The notes under the pieces were generated by a model that searched no databases, was not told the DNA's origin, and saw nothing but the letters and a program-made list of their open reading frames with translations. The position numbers and the translations under genes are program-made. Of a stretch of DNA of 64,000 nt, positions 33,693-43,145 are shown piece after piece (within the stretch, counting starts at the first letter, position 1; every line of letters begins with the position of its first letter). The DNA comes from Aquarana catesbeiana (Eukaryota > Chordata > Amphibia > Anura > Ranidae). The DNA lies in the NCBI RefSeq assembly GCF_042186555.1, contig NC_133328.1, positions 329,896,539 to 329,960,538 of the forward strand, in the 5' to 3' direction.

Positions 33693-34760
33693 ATGGTACT
33701 GGGAGGAAGCCATGGCAGAAATAAAAATCACCTCACAAAGAGCTCACAGGCACTCACTGCAGCTGAAGCAGCTCCAGTCACCTCACAATATACAGCATCA
33801 GGGCGCTCTCACAGACAGAAAATGTCACAGCAAGACTCTCCATTTGAGTCAGATACAGAACAAATCCTCTCACAAACTTCTCCACAAGCCTCCTCAGCAT
33901 CCCCAGTAATATTATTACAATTTGAAAAGATGCTTCATAAGGCTTTAAAACAAACCTCAGACCAAATAACAAAAAGCATAACCAAAGAAATAAGAGAGCT
34001 GGGAAACCGCACCGCAGCCTTAGAAATAAAAATGGATGAAATTGAAATTACAACCCAAGAAAATATAACAGAATTGGAACAATTAAAAAAAGAGAATTTA
34101 ATACTTCAAACTAAGCTCGAAGATTACGAAAATAGAGCCAGACGTTCAAACTTGCGCATAAGGGGAATACCTGAAACTGTGACAGACCTGCAATCTACTA
34201 TTACTGCTCTATTACAAGAACTAAAGCCAGATATCCCTATTGAACGTTTAGAACTGGACAGAGTACACAGAGCCCTCACAGCCAAAAAGAAAGATGGACC
34301 CCCACGCGATATAATCACAAAATTTCATTATTACAGAACGAAAGAACAAATACTAATTGCTGCAAGAGAAAAAAAGGAACTTAATTTTCAAGGACACAAT
34401 TATCAAATTTTTGCTGACCTATCCCAACTTACTATTACTAAAAGACAATCCATGAAACCCCAACTAATGGAACTGCAACGCCACAACATTATGTATCAAT
34501 GGGGCTTCCCCTTTTCAGTCAGATTTAACTACCAAGGTACAATTTACAGAAGCAGATCAGCAGATGAACTACAACAAACCCTTTTAAAATTAAATCTGAC
34601 AGAACCCACAAGCAGCAACACTCCCACACGCAGAAGAATGGCATCATCTTCACCTTCAGGCAGCACCCAGAAAATATCAGAACAAAATGGGAATCGTCAT
34701 TCTCACAAAAGAGGCCGTTATGCCACATCATCCATGGACCAAGAAGATTCAATGGACTGA
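33693..34760 (+). CDS. L1 ORF1 protein, copy 2
   Basis: A 355-codon frame starts at the first in-frame ATG (33693); a second candidate is ATG 33822 (MSQQDS). It is an RNA-binding chaperone of the L1 ribonucleoprotein. The Ser/Thr/Gln-rich N-terminus leads into a long coiled coil with heptad-like Leu/Ile (MDEIEI to LQTKLEDYEN). The RRM starts at RRSNLRIRGIPETV, and the C-terminal domain has RVHRALTAKK, PPRDIITKF and MYQWGFPFSV. The tail is basic (HSHKRGRYA). There are no stops or frameshifts. It is diverged from the ORF1 at 1969-3108, so these are different L1 subfamilies. Confidence 0.9.
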   Translation: MVLGGSHGRNKNHLTKSSQALTAAEAAPVTSQYTASGRSHRQKMSQQDSPFESDTEQILSQTSPQASSASPVILLQFEKMLHKALKQTSDQITKSITKEIRELGNRTAALEIKMDEIEITTQENITELEQLKKENLILQTKLEDYENRARRSNLRIRGIPETVTDLQSTITALLQELKPDIPIERLELDRVHRALTAKKKDGPPRDIITKFHYYRTKEQILIAAREKKELNFQGHNYQIFADLSQLTITKRQSMKPQLMELQRHNIMYQWGFPFSVRFNYQGTIYRSRSADELQQTLLKLNLTEPTSSNTPTRRRMASSSPSGSTQKISEQNGNRHSHKRGRYATSSMDQEDSMD

Positions 34761-35706
34761 CATCCTAATTCCTGATATCTCTTCATTTATTATACTAAGA
34801 GATGGTTCTCTATAAAAAACCTGTATTTATAACTGAATGTAACTGCATTCTGATAGTCACACACTGTGTGGGATCATGTTACATTCCAGTTATATTTCTT
34901 ATTACTTCTGATTCATATAGCCTTAGAATATATAAGTGAAATAAGGAAATTCTTGTTCAGTTATATATTATCAGGTAATAACAATAGATTTATTACTTTT
35001 TAGGACAAATATGTTCAATAATCCAGAAGTAATGGAAGCTTTTTCTTTCTTTTCTTAAAACAAATATATTATTACCTAACTAGTTCCTAGAATTATGTTT
35101 TTGTTTATTCTAATCTGAAGCAATACAACCTCAATTTTATGAGTTAACATATCTAAACAATTACATATGAATAAAATATGTAATTGTTTACTCTAAAAGG
35201 GTTAAAATCCCAAAATAATTCAAACTATCTTCATCAATACCAAAGTTATTAACAGTACCTTTCTAACTGAATTATTTAGCCCAGGGCAAGACTAACCATA
35301 TACAACCACCCTGGAATAAATAATTTCAACAAAAACTATATTCTGCACTCCAATTAATGAAACATCATTTTGATGTCTTTTGACATAGCACTTCTCTCCT
35401 GTAAGCGGAAGATCCGTGTACCCCCATTAGCCCTCCTCATTCTCCCAACCATATTATGTGGGAGTGTGACAAAGGCACTTATTCCCCTGAGAGAGATATT
35501 TATTCTCTTTCACGGGTAAATTGTGATTACTTGCAAAAAATAATTTATACAATGTATCATCTAATCTCATATGTTTTTTGTTTACTCTTTACTCCAGAAT
35601 TCACTGGTTTCTTTTCTATCTATTCATCTCTTCAGTCCACACAGGTTGATCTGCGCAGTCAGCTCTGCATAACAAAAAGTAAGTCAAAACTATTTGATCT
35701 GTTGCC
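34761..35706 (+). other. L1 copy 2 inter-ORF spacer
   Basis: This is AT-rich non-coding sequence between ORF1 and ORF2. It contains the inverted pair AACAATTACATAT/ATATGTAATTGTT (about 35157-35190). No gene is supported. Confidence 0.7.
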
Positions 35707-36247
35707 ATGGCACCACTGAATATACTTTCCCTGAATGTTCAGGGAATAAATGTCCCTCAAAAAAGGACCAAAGCCTTCCGTACTTTCCATAACAAGAAGG
35801 CTCACATAGTATGCCTCCAAGAAACACACTTCACCAAAGATTCTACTCCAAAATATATTTCTCCTTTTTATCAACAAATTTACACGGCTTCTACCTGTAC
35901 CAAGCAAAGGGGAACTCTAATTGCATTTCACCGATCCACACCATTCACCTTATCATCAGAAATTAAAGACCCAGAAGGTAGATACCTGATACTCATGGGT
36001 TATATAATGGATACAGCAATCACGGTGATTTCCTACTACGCTCCTAACAAACAACCTACACCATTCCTCTCACATATATTACAAGTGATTAATACACACA
36101 AAATAGGAACAGTGATAATGTGTGGGGATTCGAACCAGGTCCTCCTCCCATTTCTAGATAAATCACCTTTTACACCATCCAAAATAACCTCTAGATTACC
36201 TTTTTCTCAACTTCTTTCCAAATACAATCTGGTAGATTCGTGGAGAG
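35707..36247 (+). pseudogene. L1 ORF2 copy 2, 5' part (endonuclease), cut by hAT
   Basis: Starts at ATG 35707 (MAPLNILSLNVQGIN). The APE-type endonuclease motifs are intact: LNVQGIN, CLQETHF, EGRYLILMG, YAPNKQ and a CGDSNQ block where Asn replaces the usual Phe-Asn pair. The frame runs cleanly to the hAT target duplication GTGGAGAG (36240-36247) and continues after the transposon at 44192. The longer apparent frame past 36247 reads into the transposon and is not L1. Confidence 0.9.
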
Positions 36248-36408
36248 TAGGGATGAGCTTCGTGTTCGAGTCGAACCCATGTTCGACTCGAACATCGGCT
36301 GTTCGATCGTTCGCCGAATTGCGAACGTTATGGGCCGTTCGCGCTAAATTCGTGTGGCGCGTCACGGCCCATAATTCACTGCGGCATCGCAGTGCATTGC
36401 TGGCTGAT

Positions 36409-36509
36409 GATTGGCCAAGCATGCACTATGACCCGCATGCTTGGCCAATCACAGCGCCGTCAGTAGAGAGAGCTGTAATTGGCCAAAGCCAGGGTGGCTT
36501 TGGCCAATT
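36409..36509. promoter_or_regulatory. Paired palindromes with inverted CCAAT boxes (hAT promoter)
   Basis: GATTGGCCAAGCATGC / GCATGCTTGGCCAATC (36409-36424, 36435-36450) and AATTGGCCAAAGCC / GGCTTTGGCCAATT (36477-36490, 36496-36509) are perfect inverted repeats. Together they supply four CCAAT motifs 30-130 bp upstream of the TATA box. CCAAT boxes bind NF-Y, so this is a plausible promoter-proximal module. The same arrangement is present in hAT copy 2 (about 51369-51470). Confidence 0.6.
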
Positions 36510-36541
36510 ATGGCTCAGGGGATTTAGTACACACCCCACAC

Positions 36542-36548
36542 TATATAA
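36542..36548 (+). promoter_or_regulatory. TATA box of hAT transposon
   Basis: TATATAA lies 30-130 bp downstream of the CCAAT palindromes and upstream of the tandem arrays and transposase. It is conserved at 51502-51508 in copy 2. Confidence 0.6.
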
Positions 36549-36783
36549 GGCCGCCTGCACGGCGGCCCTGTGTAGTGTGTGTTCCGGTGTGCTGAGAGAT
36601 AGAGAGAGAGAGAGACAGTGTCATTTGATTTGAGTTAGATAGATTAGGCAGAACAGTCAGTCAGTTAGCTGCACTTACAGTGTATTGTGTATATATATGC
36701 ATCCCAGGTGTTGCATATATATATATACACTGTATTCAGTTTAGCTAGATCTGTTCCTGTTATCTTCTATCTAGACTATTTAC

Positions 36784-37817
36784 ATTTAATGCAGTGCGTC
36801 CTGCTCACAGTGTTCAGCTAGATCCGTTCCTGCTATTTACATTTAGTGCAGTGCGTCCTGCTCACAGTGTTCAGCTAGATCCGTTCCTGTTATCTTCTAG
36901 ACTATTTACATTTAGTGCAGTGCGTCCTGCTCACAGTGTTCAGCTAGATCCGTTCCTGCAATTTACATTTAGTGCAGTGCGTCCTGCTCACAGTGTTCAG
37001 CTAGATCCGTTCCTGCTATTTACATTTAGTGCAGTGCGTCCTGCTCACAGTGTTCAGCTAGATCCGTTCCTGCTATTTACATTTAGTGCAGTGCGTCCTG
37101 CTCACAGTGTTCAGCTAGATCCGTTCCTGCTATTTACATTTAGTGCAGTGCGTCCTGCTCACAGTGTTCAGCTAGATCCGTTCCTGCTATTTACATTTAG
37201 TGCAGTGCGTCCTGCTCACAGTGTTCAGCTAGATCCGTTCCTGCTATTTACATTTAGTGCAGTGCGTCCTGCTCACAGTGTTCAGCTAGATCCGTTCCTG
37301 CTATTTACATTTAGTGCAGTGCGTCCTGCTCACAGTGTTCAGCTAGATCCGTTCCTGCTATTTACATTTAGTGCAGTGTGTCCTGCGCACAGTGTTCAGC
37401 TAGAGCCGTTCCTGCTATTTACATTTAGTGCAGTGCGTCCTGCTCACAGTGTTCAGCTAGATCCGTTCCTGTTATCTTCTAGACTATTTACATTTAGTGC
37501 AGTGCGTCCTGCTCACAGTGTTCAGCTAGATCCGTTCCTGCTATTTACATTTAGTGCAGTGCGTCCTGCTCACAGTGTTCAGCTAGATCCGTTCCTGTTA
37601 TCTTCTAGACTATTTACATTTAGTGCAGTGCGTCCTGCTCACAGTGTTCAGCTAGATCCGTTCCTGTTATCTTCTAGACTATTTACATTTAGTGCAGTGC
37701 GTCCTGCTCACAGTGTTCAGCTAGATCCGTTCCTGTTATCTTCTAGACTATTTACATTTAGTGCAGTGCGTCCTGCTCACAGTGTTCAGCTAGATCCGTT
37801 CCTGTTAAATTCCTACT
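36784..37817 (+). repeat. 57/69-bp tandem array in hAT leader
   Basis: About 17 copies of a 57-bp unit (GTGCAGTGCGTCCTGCTCAC...) are present. Some are lengthened to 69 bp by a CTGTTATCTTCTAGAC-type insert. Both lengths are multiples of three, so one frame stays open for 341 codons with repeat VRPAHSVQLDPFLLFTFSA. It begins at GTG, not ATG, and lies in the transcribed leader between TATA and transposase. It is more likely non-coding than a protein. Confidence 0.9.
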
Positions 37818-38700
37818 GACAGGCAGGCTTGTCTGGTTACAGTATATAAAGCTACCTGAAGAAAATTACAGGTGTTCTATTTGATCCTATTAGTACCACG
37901 GTCAGGCAGCTAGACTATTTACATTTAGTACAGTGCGTCCTGCTCACAGTGTTCAGCTAGATCCGTTCCTGTTATCTTCCTACTGACAGGCAGGCTTGTC
38001 TGGTTACAGTATATAAAGCTACCTGAAGAAAATGACAGGTGTTCTATTTGATCCTATTAGTACCACGGTCAGGCAGCTAGACTATTTACATTTAGTACAG
38101 TGCGTCCTGCTCACAGTGTACAGCTAGATCCGTTCCTGTTATCTTCCTACTGACAGGCAGGCTTTTCTGGTTACAGTATATAAAGCTACCTGAAGAAAAT
38201 TACAGGTGTTCTATTTGATCCTATTAGTACCACGGTCAGGCAGCTAGACTATTTACATTTAGTACAGTGCGTCCTGCTCACAGTGTTCAGCTAGATCCGT
38301 TCCTGTTATCTTCCTACTGACAGGCAGGCTTGTCTGGTTACAGTATATAAAGCTACCTGAAGAAAATTACAGGTGTTCTATTTGATCCTATTAGTACCAC
38401 GGTCAGGCAGCTAGACTATTTACATTTAGTACAGTGCGTCCTGCTCACAGTGTACAGCTAGATCCGTTCCTGTTATCTTCCTACTGACAGGCAGGCTTGT
38501 CTGGTTACAGTATATAAAGCTACCTGAAGAAAATTACAGGTGTTCTATTTGATCCTATTAGTACCACGGTCAGGCAGCTAGACTATTTACATTTAGTACA
38601 GTGCGTCCTGCTCACAGTGTTCAGCTAGATCCGTTCCTGTTATCTTCCTACTGACAGGCAGGCTTGTCTGGTTACAGTATATAAAGCTACTTGAAGAAAA
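37818..38700 (+). repeat. 167-bp tandem array in hAT leader
   Basis: Five full copies plus a partial unit of a 167-bp repeat start GACAGGCAGGCTTGTCTGG at 37818, 37985, 38152, 38319, 38486 and 38653. Each contains one core of the 57-bp unit and a TATATAAAG motif. The array stops just before the transposase start. Confidence 0.92.
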
Positions 38701-38745
38701 TTACAGGTGTTCTATCCCAGCTTAGTGCAGCTACAGGCCATTAGT

Positions 38746-41700
38746 ATGTCTGGAAGGCCAAGAAGGAGAGGCAGACAGTCACAAGCCAATAAGAGAGGGC
38801 AAGCAGGCTCTGTGTCTAGTGCTGGTCGTGGAGACGGTGCATCCTCATCAGCACGTGGCCATGGGACACGCTTGGCCTTTTTTTCGGCAGCTGGCCGTGT
38901 TGAGCCGCAACATGCGGAAGACTTGGTCGAGTGGATGACCAAGCCGTCCTCATCCTCCTCATCCTCTCTCACCCATGCCCAGGGTGCTTTGTCTGGCAAA
39001 GCAGCGGCCTCTTCCCTCAGCTCAATGTCATCAGTGACTCCTTCCCTAGCTCCACCATGTCCTCATGAGGATTCCCTCGAACTGTTTGACCACAGTGTTG
39101 GGTACATGCTCCAGGAGGATGCCCAGCGTTTGGAAGGCTCTGATGACGATACTGAGCTCGATGAAGGCAGTAACATGAGCGCGGACAGAGGGGGTGCCCA
39201 AGAAGGACAGCAATCTGGCAGTCATGCTCCCCCTGCTGCAGCATACTGCCAGGTTTGCTCCAGTGATGAGGAGGGAGGGGATGATGAGGTCACTGACTCA
39301 ACGTGGGTGCCTGATAGGAGAGAGGAGGAGGAGGAGGAGGAGGAGGAGGCGGCAGCACATCACCAACGAGGCAGGATGCCCTCCAGGGGCCAGCCTAAGG
39401 GCAGCACATTGACTGCATCACACCCCAAAGCTCCACATGTGCAGGGCGCTGCAGTCTCTGCGCGTTATTCAAAAAGTTCTTTGGTGTGGGCCTTTTTTGA
39501 GACGAGTGCATCAGATCGCACCGCTGCTATTTGCAACATATGTCTCAAGCGTATCTCGCGTGGCCAAAACATCTCCCGCTTGGGTACCACATGCTTGACC
39601 AGACATATGTTGACCTGCCATGCAGTTCGTTGGCAAGCGTATCTAAAAGACCCACACCAAAGAACAAAGAGGATCTCTCCTTGCTCCTCATCAGCTGAGA
39701 TTTCCAACCCCACTAGACCTTCAGTCCTCTCTGAGACCTGCAGTGAGAGGAATGAAGGTGTAGAATTAGGTGTGTCACAGCCAAGTACTTGTGGGCAATC
39801 TGCTTTTGGTACACCGACGTCAGATTGTACCAGGCAAATTTCCCTGCCCCAGCTGCTGCACCGCCGAAAGAAGTTTGCTCCCAGCCATCCACATGCCCAG
39901 CGGTTGAATGCTAGCTTGGCAAAATTGCTAGCACTTCAACTGCTGCCTTTTCAGTTGGTAGACTCTGCCCCCTTCCGTGAGTTTGTGGAATGTGCGGTTC
40001 CTCAGTGGCAGGTACCCAAACGCCACTTTTTCTCACGGAAGGCGATTCCGGCTCTCTACCGGCATGTGGAAGGCAATGTCCATGCCTCGCTGGACAGGGC
40101 GGTCAGCGGTAAGGTGCATATTACCGCTGACTCATGGTCCAGCAGGCATGGACAGGGACGTTACCTAAGTTTCACGGCGCATTGGGTGACTCTGCTGGCA
40201 GCTGGGAAGGATGCAGGACAAGGTGCAGTAGTGTTGGAGGTTGTTCCGCCACCACGCCTCCAAAATGCTGATTGTGACACACCTCTCTCCTCCACCCCCT
40301 CCTCTTCTTCTTCCTCCATGGCCTCTTCCTCGGAACCAGCGGTGCTCCGTAGGCGTTCAAGGGGCTACGCAAGTACGCAGGCCAAAAGATGCCATGCGGT
40401 GCTTGAGCTGGTGTGCTTGGGGGACAGGAGCCACACTGGGGCAGAGGTTCTGTCAGCTCTGCAGGGGCAGGTTCAGAGGTGGTTGACGCCACGCCAACTT
40501 AAGGCAGGAATGGTGGTTTGCGACAATGGCACCAACCTCCTCTCTGCCCTCCGACAGGGACAAATGACCCATGTGCCCTGTTTGGCTCACGTCCTTAACT
40601 TGGTGGTGCAGCGGTTCTTGGGCAGGTACCCGGGCTTACAGGATGTCCTGAGGCAGGCCAGGAAAGTCTGTGTGCATTTCCGCCGGTCATATAATGCCAG
40701 TGCTCGGCTGACGGACCTCCAAAAGGAGTTTAACCTGCCCAAGAACCGCCTAATCTGTGACATGCCCACCAGGTGGAACTCAACGTTGGCAATGCTGCAG
40801 CGGCTGCACACGCAGCAGAGGGCCATCAATGAGTACCTGTGCGACTATGGCACCAGGACAGGGTCAGGGGAGCTTGGTTTTTTTTCCCCACGCCAGTGGG
40901 CCATGATCAGGGATGCATGCACTGTCCTGTCACCATTCGAGGAGGCCACGAGGATGGTGAGCAGTGACAGTGCATGCATCAGTGACACTGTCCCCCTTGT
41001 CCACCTGTTGGAGCACACGCTGCGTGGAATAATGGACAGGGCACTTGAGGCAGAACAGAGGCAGGAAGAGGAGGACTTCCTTAGCTCTCAAGGCCCCCTT
41101 TATCCAGACAGTGTTCCTGCGTGCCCGCCGATCACACAGGAAGAGGACGAGGAGGAAGAGGAGGAGGAGGAAGATTGTGTCAGTATGGAGGTGGAGCCTG
41201 GCACTCAGCATCAGCAGCAGTCTTTAAGGGATCAGTCCCAAGAAACACATGGACTTGTACGTGGCTGGGAGGAGGTGGCTGCGGACCATGTCGTTCTTAG
41301 TGACCCAGAGGACTCCGGACCGAATGCCTCAGCAAACCTACGCTGCATGGCCTCCCTGATCCTGCAAAGCCTGCGTAAGGATCCTCGTATTCGTGGTATC
41401 AAGGAGAAGGACCAATACTGGCTGGCAACCCTCCTTGATCCACGTTACAAGGGTAAGGTTGCGGACCTTATCTTGCCATCGCAGAGGGAGCAGAGGATGA
41501 AACATCTTCGGGAGGCCTTGCAGAAAGGTCTGTGCAACGCGTTCCCAGAGACTGGGAGGTTACAAACTCCTGTTTCTGGACAACGTGTTGCTGAGGCTTC
41601 GGTCAGTCAAAGAAGGAGCGGTGGAGAAGGTGGCCGTCTGACCGATGCGTTCAGACAATTTTTTGGTCCGCAGCCCCAAGGTATGATCGGTTCCAGCAAC

Positions 41701-42024
41701 CATCGCCAGCGTCTGTTTTACATGGTGCAGGAATACCTAGGGGCAAGATCAGACTTGGACACCTTTCCCACCGAAAATCCTCTGGGTTACTGGGTCTTGA
41801 GGATGGATCACTGGCCAGAGCTTGCACAGTATGCAATTGAGCTACTGGCCTGTCCTGCATCCAGCGTTCTTTCGGAACGCACATTCAGTGCTGCTGGAGG
41901 CGTGGTAACCGATCACAGGGTGCGTCTGTCCACCGACTCGGTCGATCGGCTGACCTTCATAAAAATGAATGAGTCTTGGATCACCACCAGCTACCAAGCA
42001 CCTGATGCTGATGTAACCGAATAA
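38746..42024 (+). CDS. hAT transposase (BED zinc finger, DDE, ZBED-like)
   Basis: An uninterrupted 1092-codon frame starts at ATG 38746 (MSGRPRRRGRQ); the frame is open 13 codons further upstream but without an ATG. It catalyses cut-and-paste transposition in the nucleus. The N-terminal ~240 residues are Ser- and Glu-rich. The BED zinc finger uses C263, C266, H287 and H292. The RNase H-fold core shows D462 (ITADSW), D593 (VCDNGTN), PCLAHVLNLVV and MPTRWNST. The helical insertion carries a poly-Glu tract near residues 800-815. The catalytic Glu is E1044 in SSVLSERTFSAAGG, and the C-terminal hAT dimerisation region ends RLTFIKMNESW. Length and all key residues are retained; no intron is apparent. 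It may act on the non-autonomous relatives at 24248-25773 and the copy at 51208. Confidence 0.95.
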   Translation: MSGRPRRRGRQSQANKRGQAGSVSSAGRGDGASSSARGHGTRLAFFSAAGRVEPQHAEDLVEWMTKPSSSSSSSLTHAQGALSGKAAASSLSSMSSVTPSLAPPCPHEDSLELFDHSVGYMLQEDAQRLEGSDDDTELDEGSNMSADRGGAQEGQQSGSHAPPAAAYCQVCSSDEEGGDDEVTDSTWVPDRREEEEEEEEEAAAHHQRGRMPSRGQPKGSTLTASHPKAPHVQGAAVSARYSKSSLVWAFFETSASDRTAAICNICLKRISRGQNISRLGTTCLTRHMLTCHAVRWQAYLKDPHQRTKRISPCSSSAEISNPTRPSVLSETCSERNEGVELGVSQPSTCGQSAFGTPTSDCTRQISLPQLLHRRKKFAPSHPHAQRLNASLAKLLALQLLPFQLVDSAPFREFVECAVPQWQVPKRHFFSRKAIPALYRHVEGNVHASLDRAVSGKVHITADSWSSRHGQGRYLSFTAHWVTLLAAGKDAGQGAVVLEVVPPPRLQNADCDTPLSSTPSSSSSSMASSSEPAVLRRRSRGYASTQAKRCHAVLELVCLGDRSHTGAEVLSALQGQVQRWLTPRQLKAGMVVCDNGTNLLSALRQGQMTHVPCLAHVLNLVVQRFLGRYPGLQDVLRQARKVCVHFRRSYNASARLTDLQKEFNLPKNRLICDMPTRWNSTLAMLQRLHTQQRAINEYLCDYGTRTGSGELGFFSPRQWAMIRDACTVLSPFEEATRMVSSDSACISDTVPLVHLLEHTLRGIMDRALEAEQRQEEEDFLSSQGPLYPDSVPACPPITQEEDEEEEEEEEDCVSMEVEPGTQHQQQSLRDQSQETHGLVRGWEEVAADHVVLSDPEDSGPNASANLRCMASLILQSLRKDPRIRGIKEKDQYWLATLLDPRYKGKVADLILPSQREQRMKHLREALQKGLCNAFPETGRLQTPVSGQRVAEASVSQRRSGGEGGRLTDAFRQFFGPQPQGMIGSSNHRQRLFYMVQEYLGARSDLDTFPTENPLGYWVLRMDHWPELAQYAIELLACPASSVLSERTFSAAGGVVTDHRVRLSTDSVDRLTFIKMNESWITTSYQAPDADVTE

Positions 42025-43145
42025 TTTTTTTTGAAATCTCAGATCCCTTCAAAGACTGCCTATGCTGATGCTGAGTGACTATCCCTGAGTAATTATCCTC
42101 TTCCTCCTCAATCATCACGCTGATAGCTTGTAAGAACATTTTTGGTTCTGGGCGCCACCACCAGTGCCTAAGGCACAATTTTTCAGCCCCTGTTTAACAG
42201 GGGCGTGTAATTACAATTTTTGATGTAATACTTTGCAGCAGGGCTCGTTCCTGCATTCCAACTAGAGTGTCTGTGAGGGGTTGCAGTGTTGTGGCACCAG
42301 CACCAGTGCCTAGGGCCCAATTTTTCTGCCCCTGTCTAACAGGGGCGTGTAATTACAATTTTTGATGCAATACTTTGCAGCAGGGCTCGTTCCTGCGTTC
42401 CAACTAGAGTGTCTGTGAGGGGTTGCAGTGTTGTGGCACCAGCACCAGTGCCTAAGGCCCAATTTTTCTGCCCCTGTCTAACAGGGGCGTGTAATTACAA
42501 TTTTTGATGCAATACTTTGCAGCAGGGCTCGTTCCTGCGTTCCAACTAGAGTGTCTGTGAGGGGTTGCAGTGTTGTGGCACCAGCACCAGTGCCTAGGGC
42601 CCAATTTCTCTGCCCCTGTCTAACAGGGGCGTGTAATTACAATTTTTGATGCAATACTTTGCAGCAGGGCTCGTTCCTGCGTTCCAACTAGAGTGTCTGT
42701 GAGGGGTTGCAGTGTTGTGGCACCAGCACCAGTGCCTAAGGCCCAATTTTTCTGCCCCTGTCTAACAGGGGCGTGTAATTACAATTTTTGATGCAATACT
42801 TTGCAGCAGGGCTCGTTCCTGCGTTCCAACTAGAGTGTCTGTGAGGGGTTGCAGTGTTGTGGCACCAGCACCAGTGCCTAAGGCCCAATTTTTCTGCCCC
42901 TGTCTAACAGGGGCATGTAATTACAATTTTTGAAGCAATAATTTGCAGCAGGGCTCGTTCCTGCGTTCCAACTAGAGTGTCTGTGAGGGGTTGCAGTGTT
43001 GTGGCACCAGCACCAGTGCCTAAGGCCTAATTTTTCAGCTCCTGTTCAACAGGGGCATGTAATTACAATTCTTGATCTAATATTTCACAGCAGGGCCCTG
43101 TGAAGGCTTACAGTGTTGTGGCCACAGCAACACCTAAGGCCCAAA
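42025..43145 (+). repeat. 142-bp tandem array downstream of transposase
   Basis: Seven spaced copies of a 142-bp unit (GGGCTCGTTCCTGC at 42241, 42383, 42525, 42667, 42809 and 42951, decaying near 43093) fill the transposon after the stop codon. Each unit includes the hairpin-forming CCCCTGTCTAACAGGGG. Copies 1 and 6-7 are more diverged than the central ones, as expected for unequal exchange. Confidence 0.93.

Noticed and set aside
35707..36633. 308-codon frame treated as one protein
   Set aside because: The last ~130 codons read into the hAT transposon end after 36247; only the first part is L1.
36784..37817. 341-codon open frame MRPAHSVQL... as a repeat protein gene
   Set aside because: It begins at GTG with no ATG and is open only because units are multiples of three. 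The higher-order blocks in copy 2 break the frame, and it sits in the leader of the transposase.
38712..38999. Minus-strand and alternate-frame ORFs within the hAT transposase
   Set aside because: Shadows of the 1092-codon frame, caused by its GC-rich, low-complexity N-terminus.
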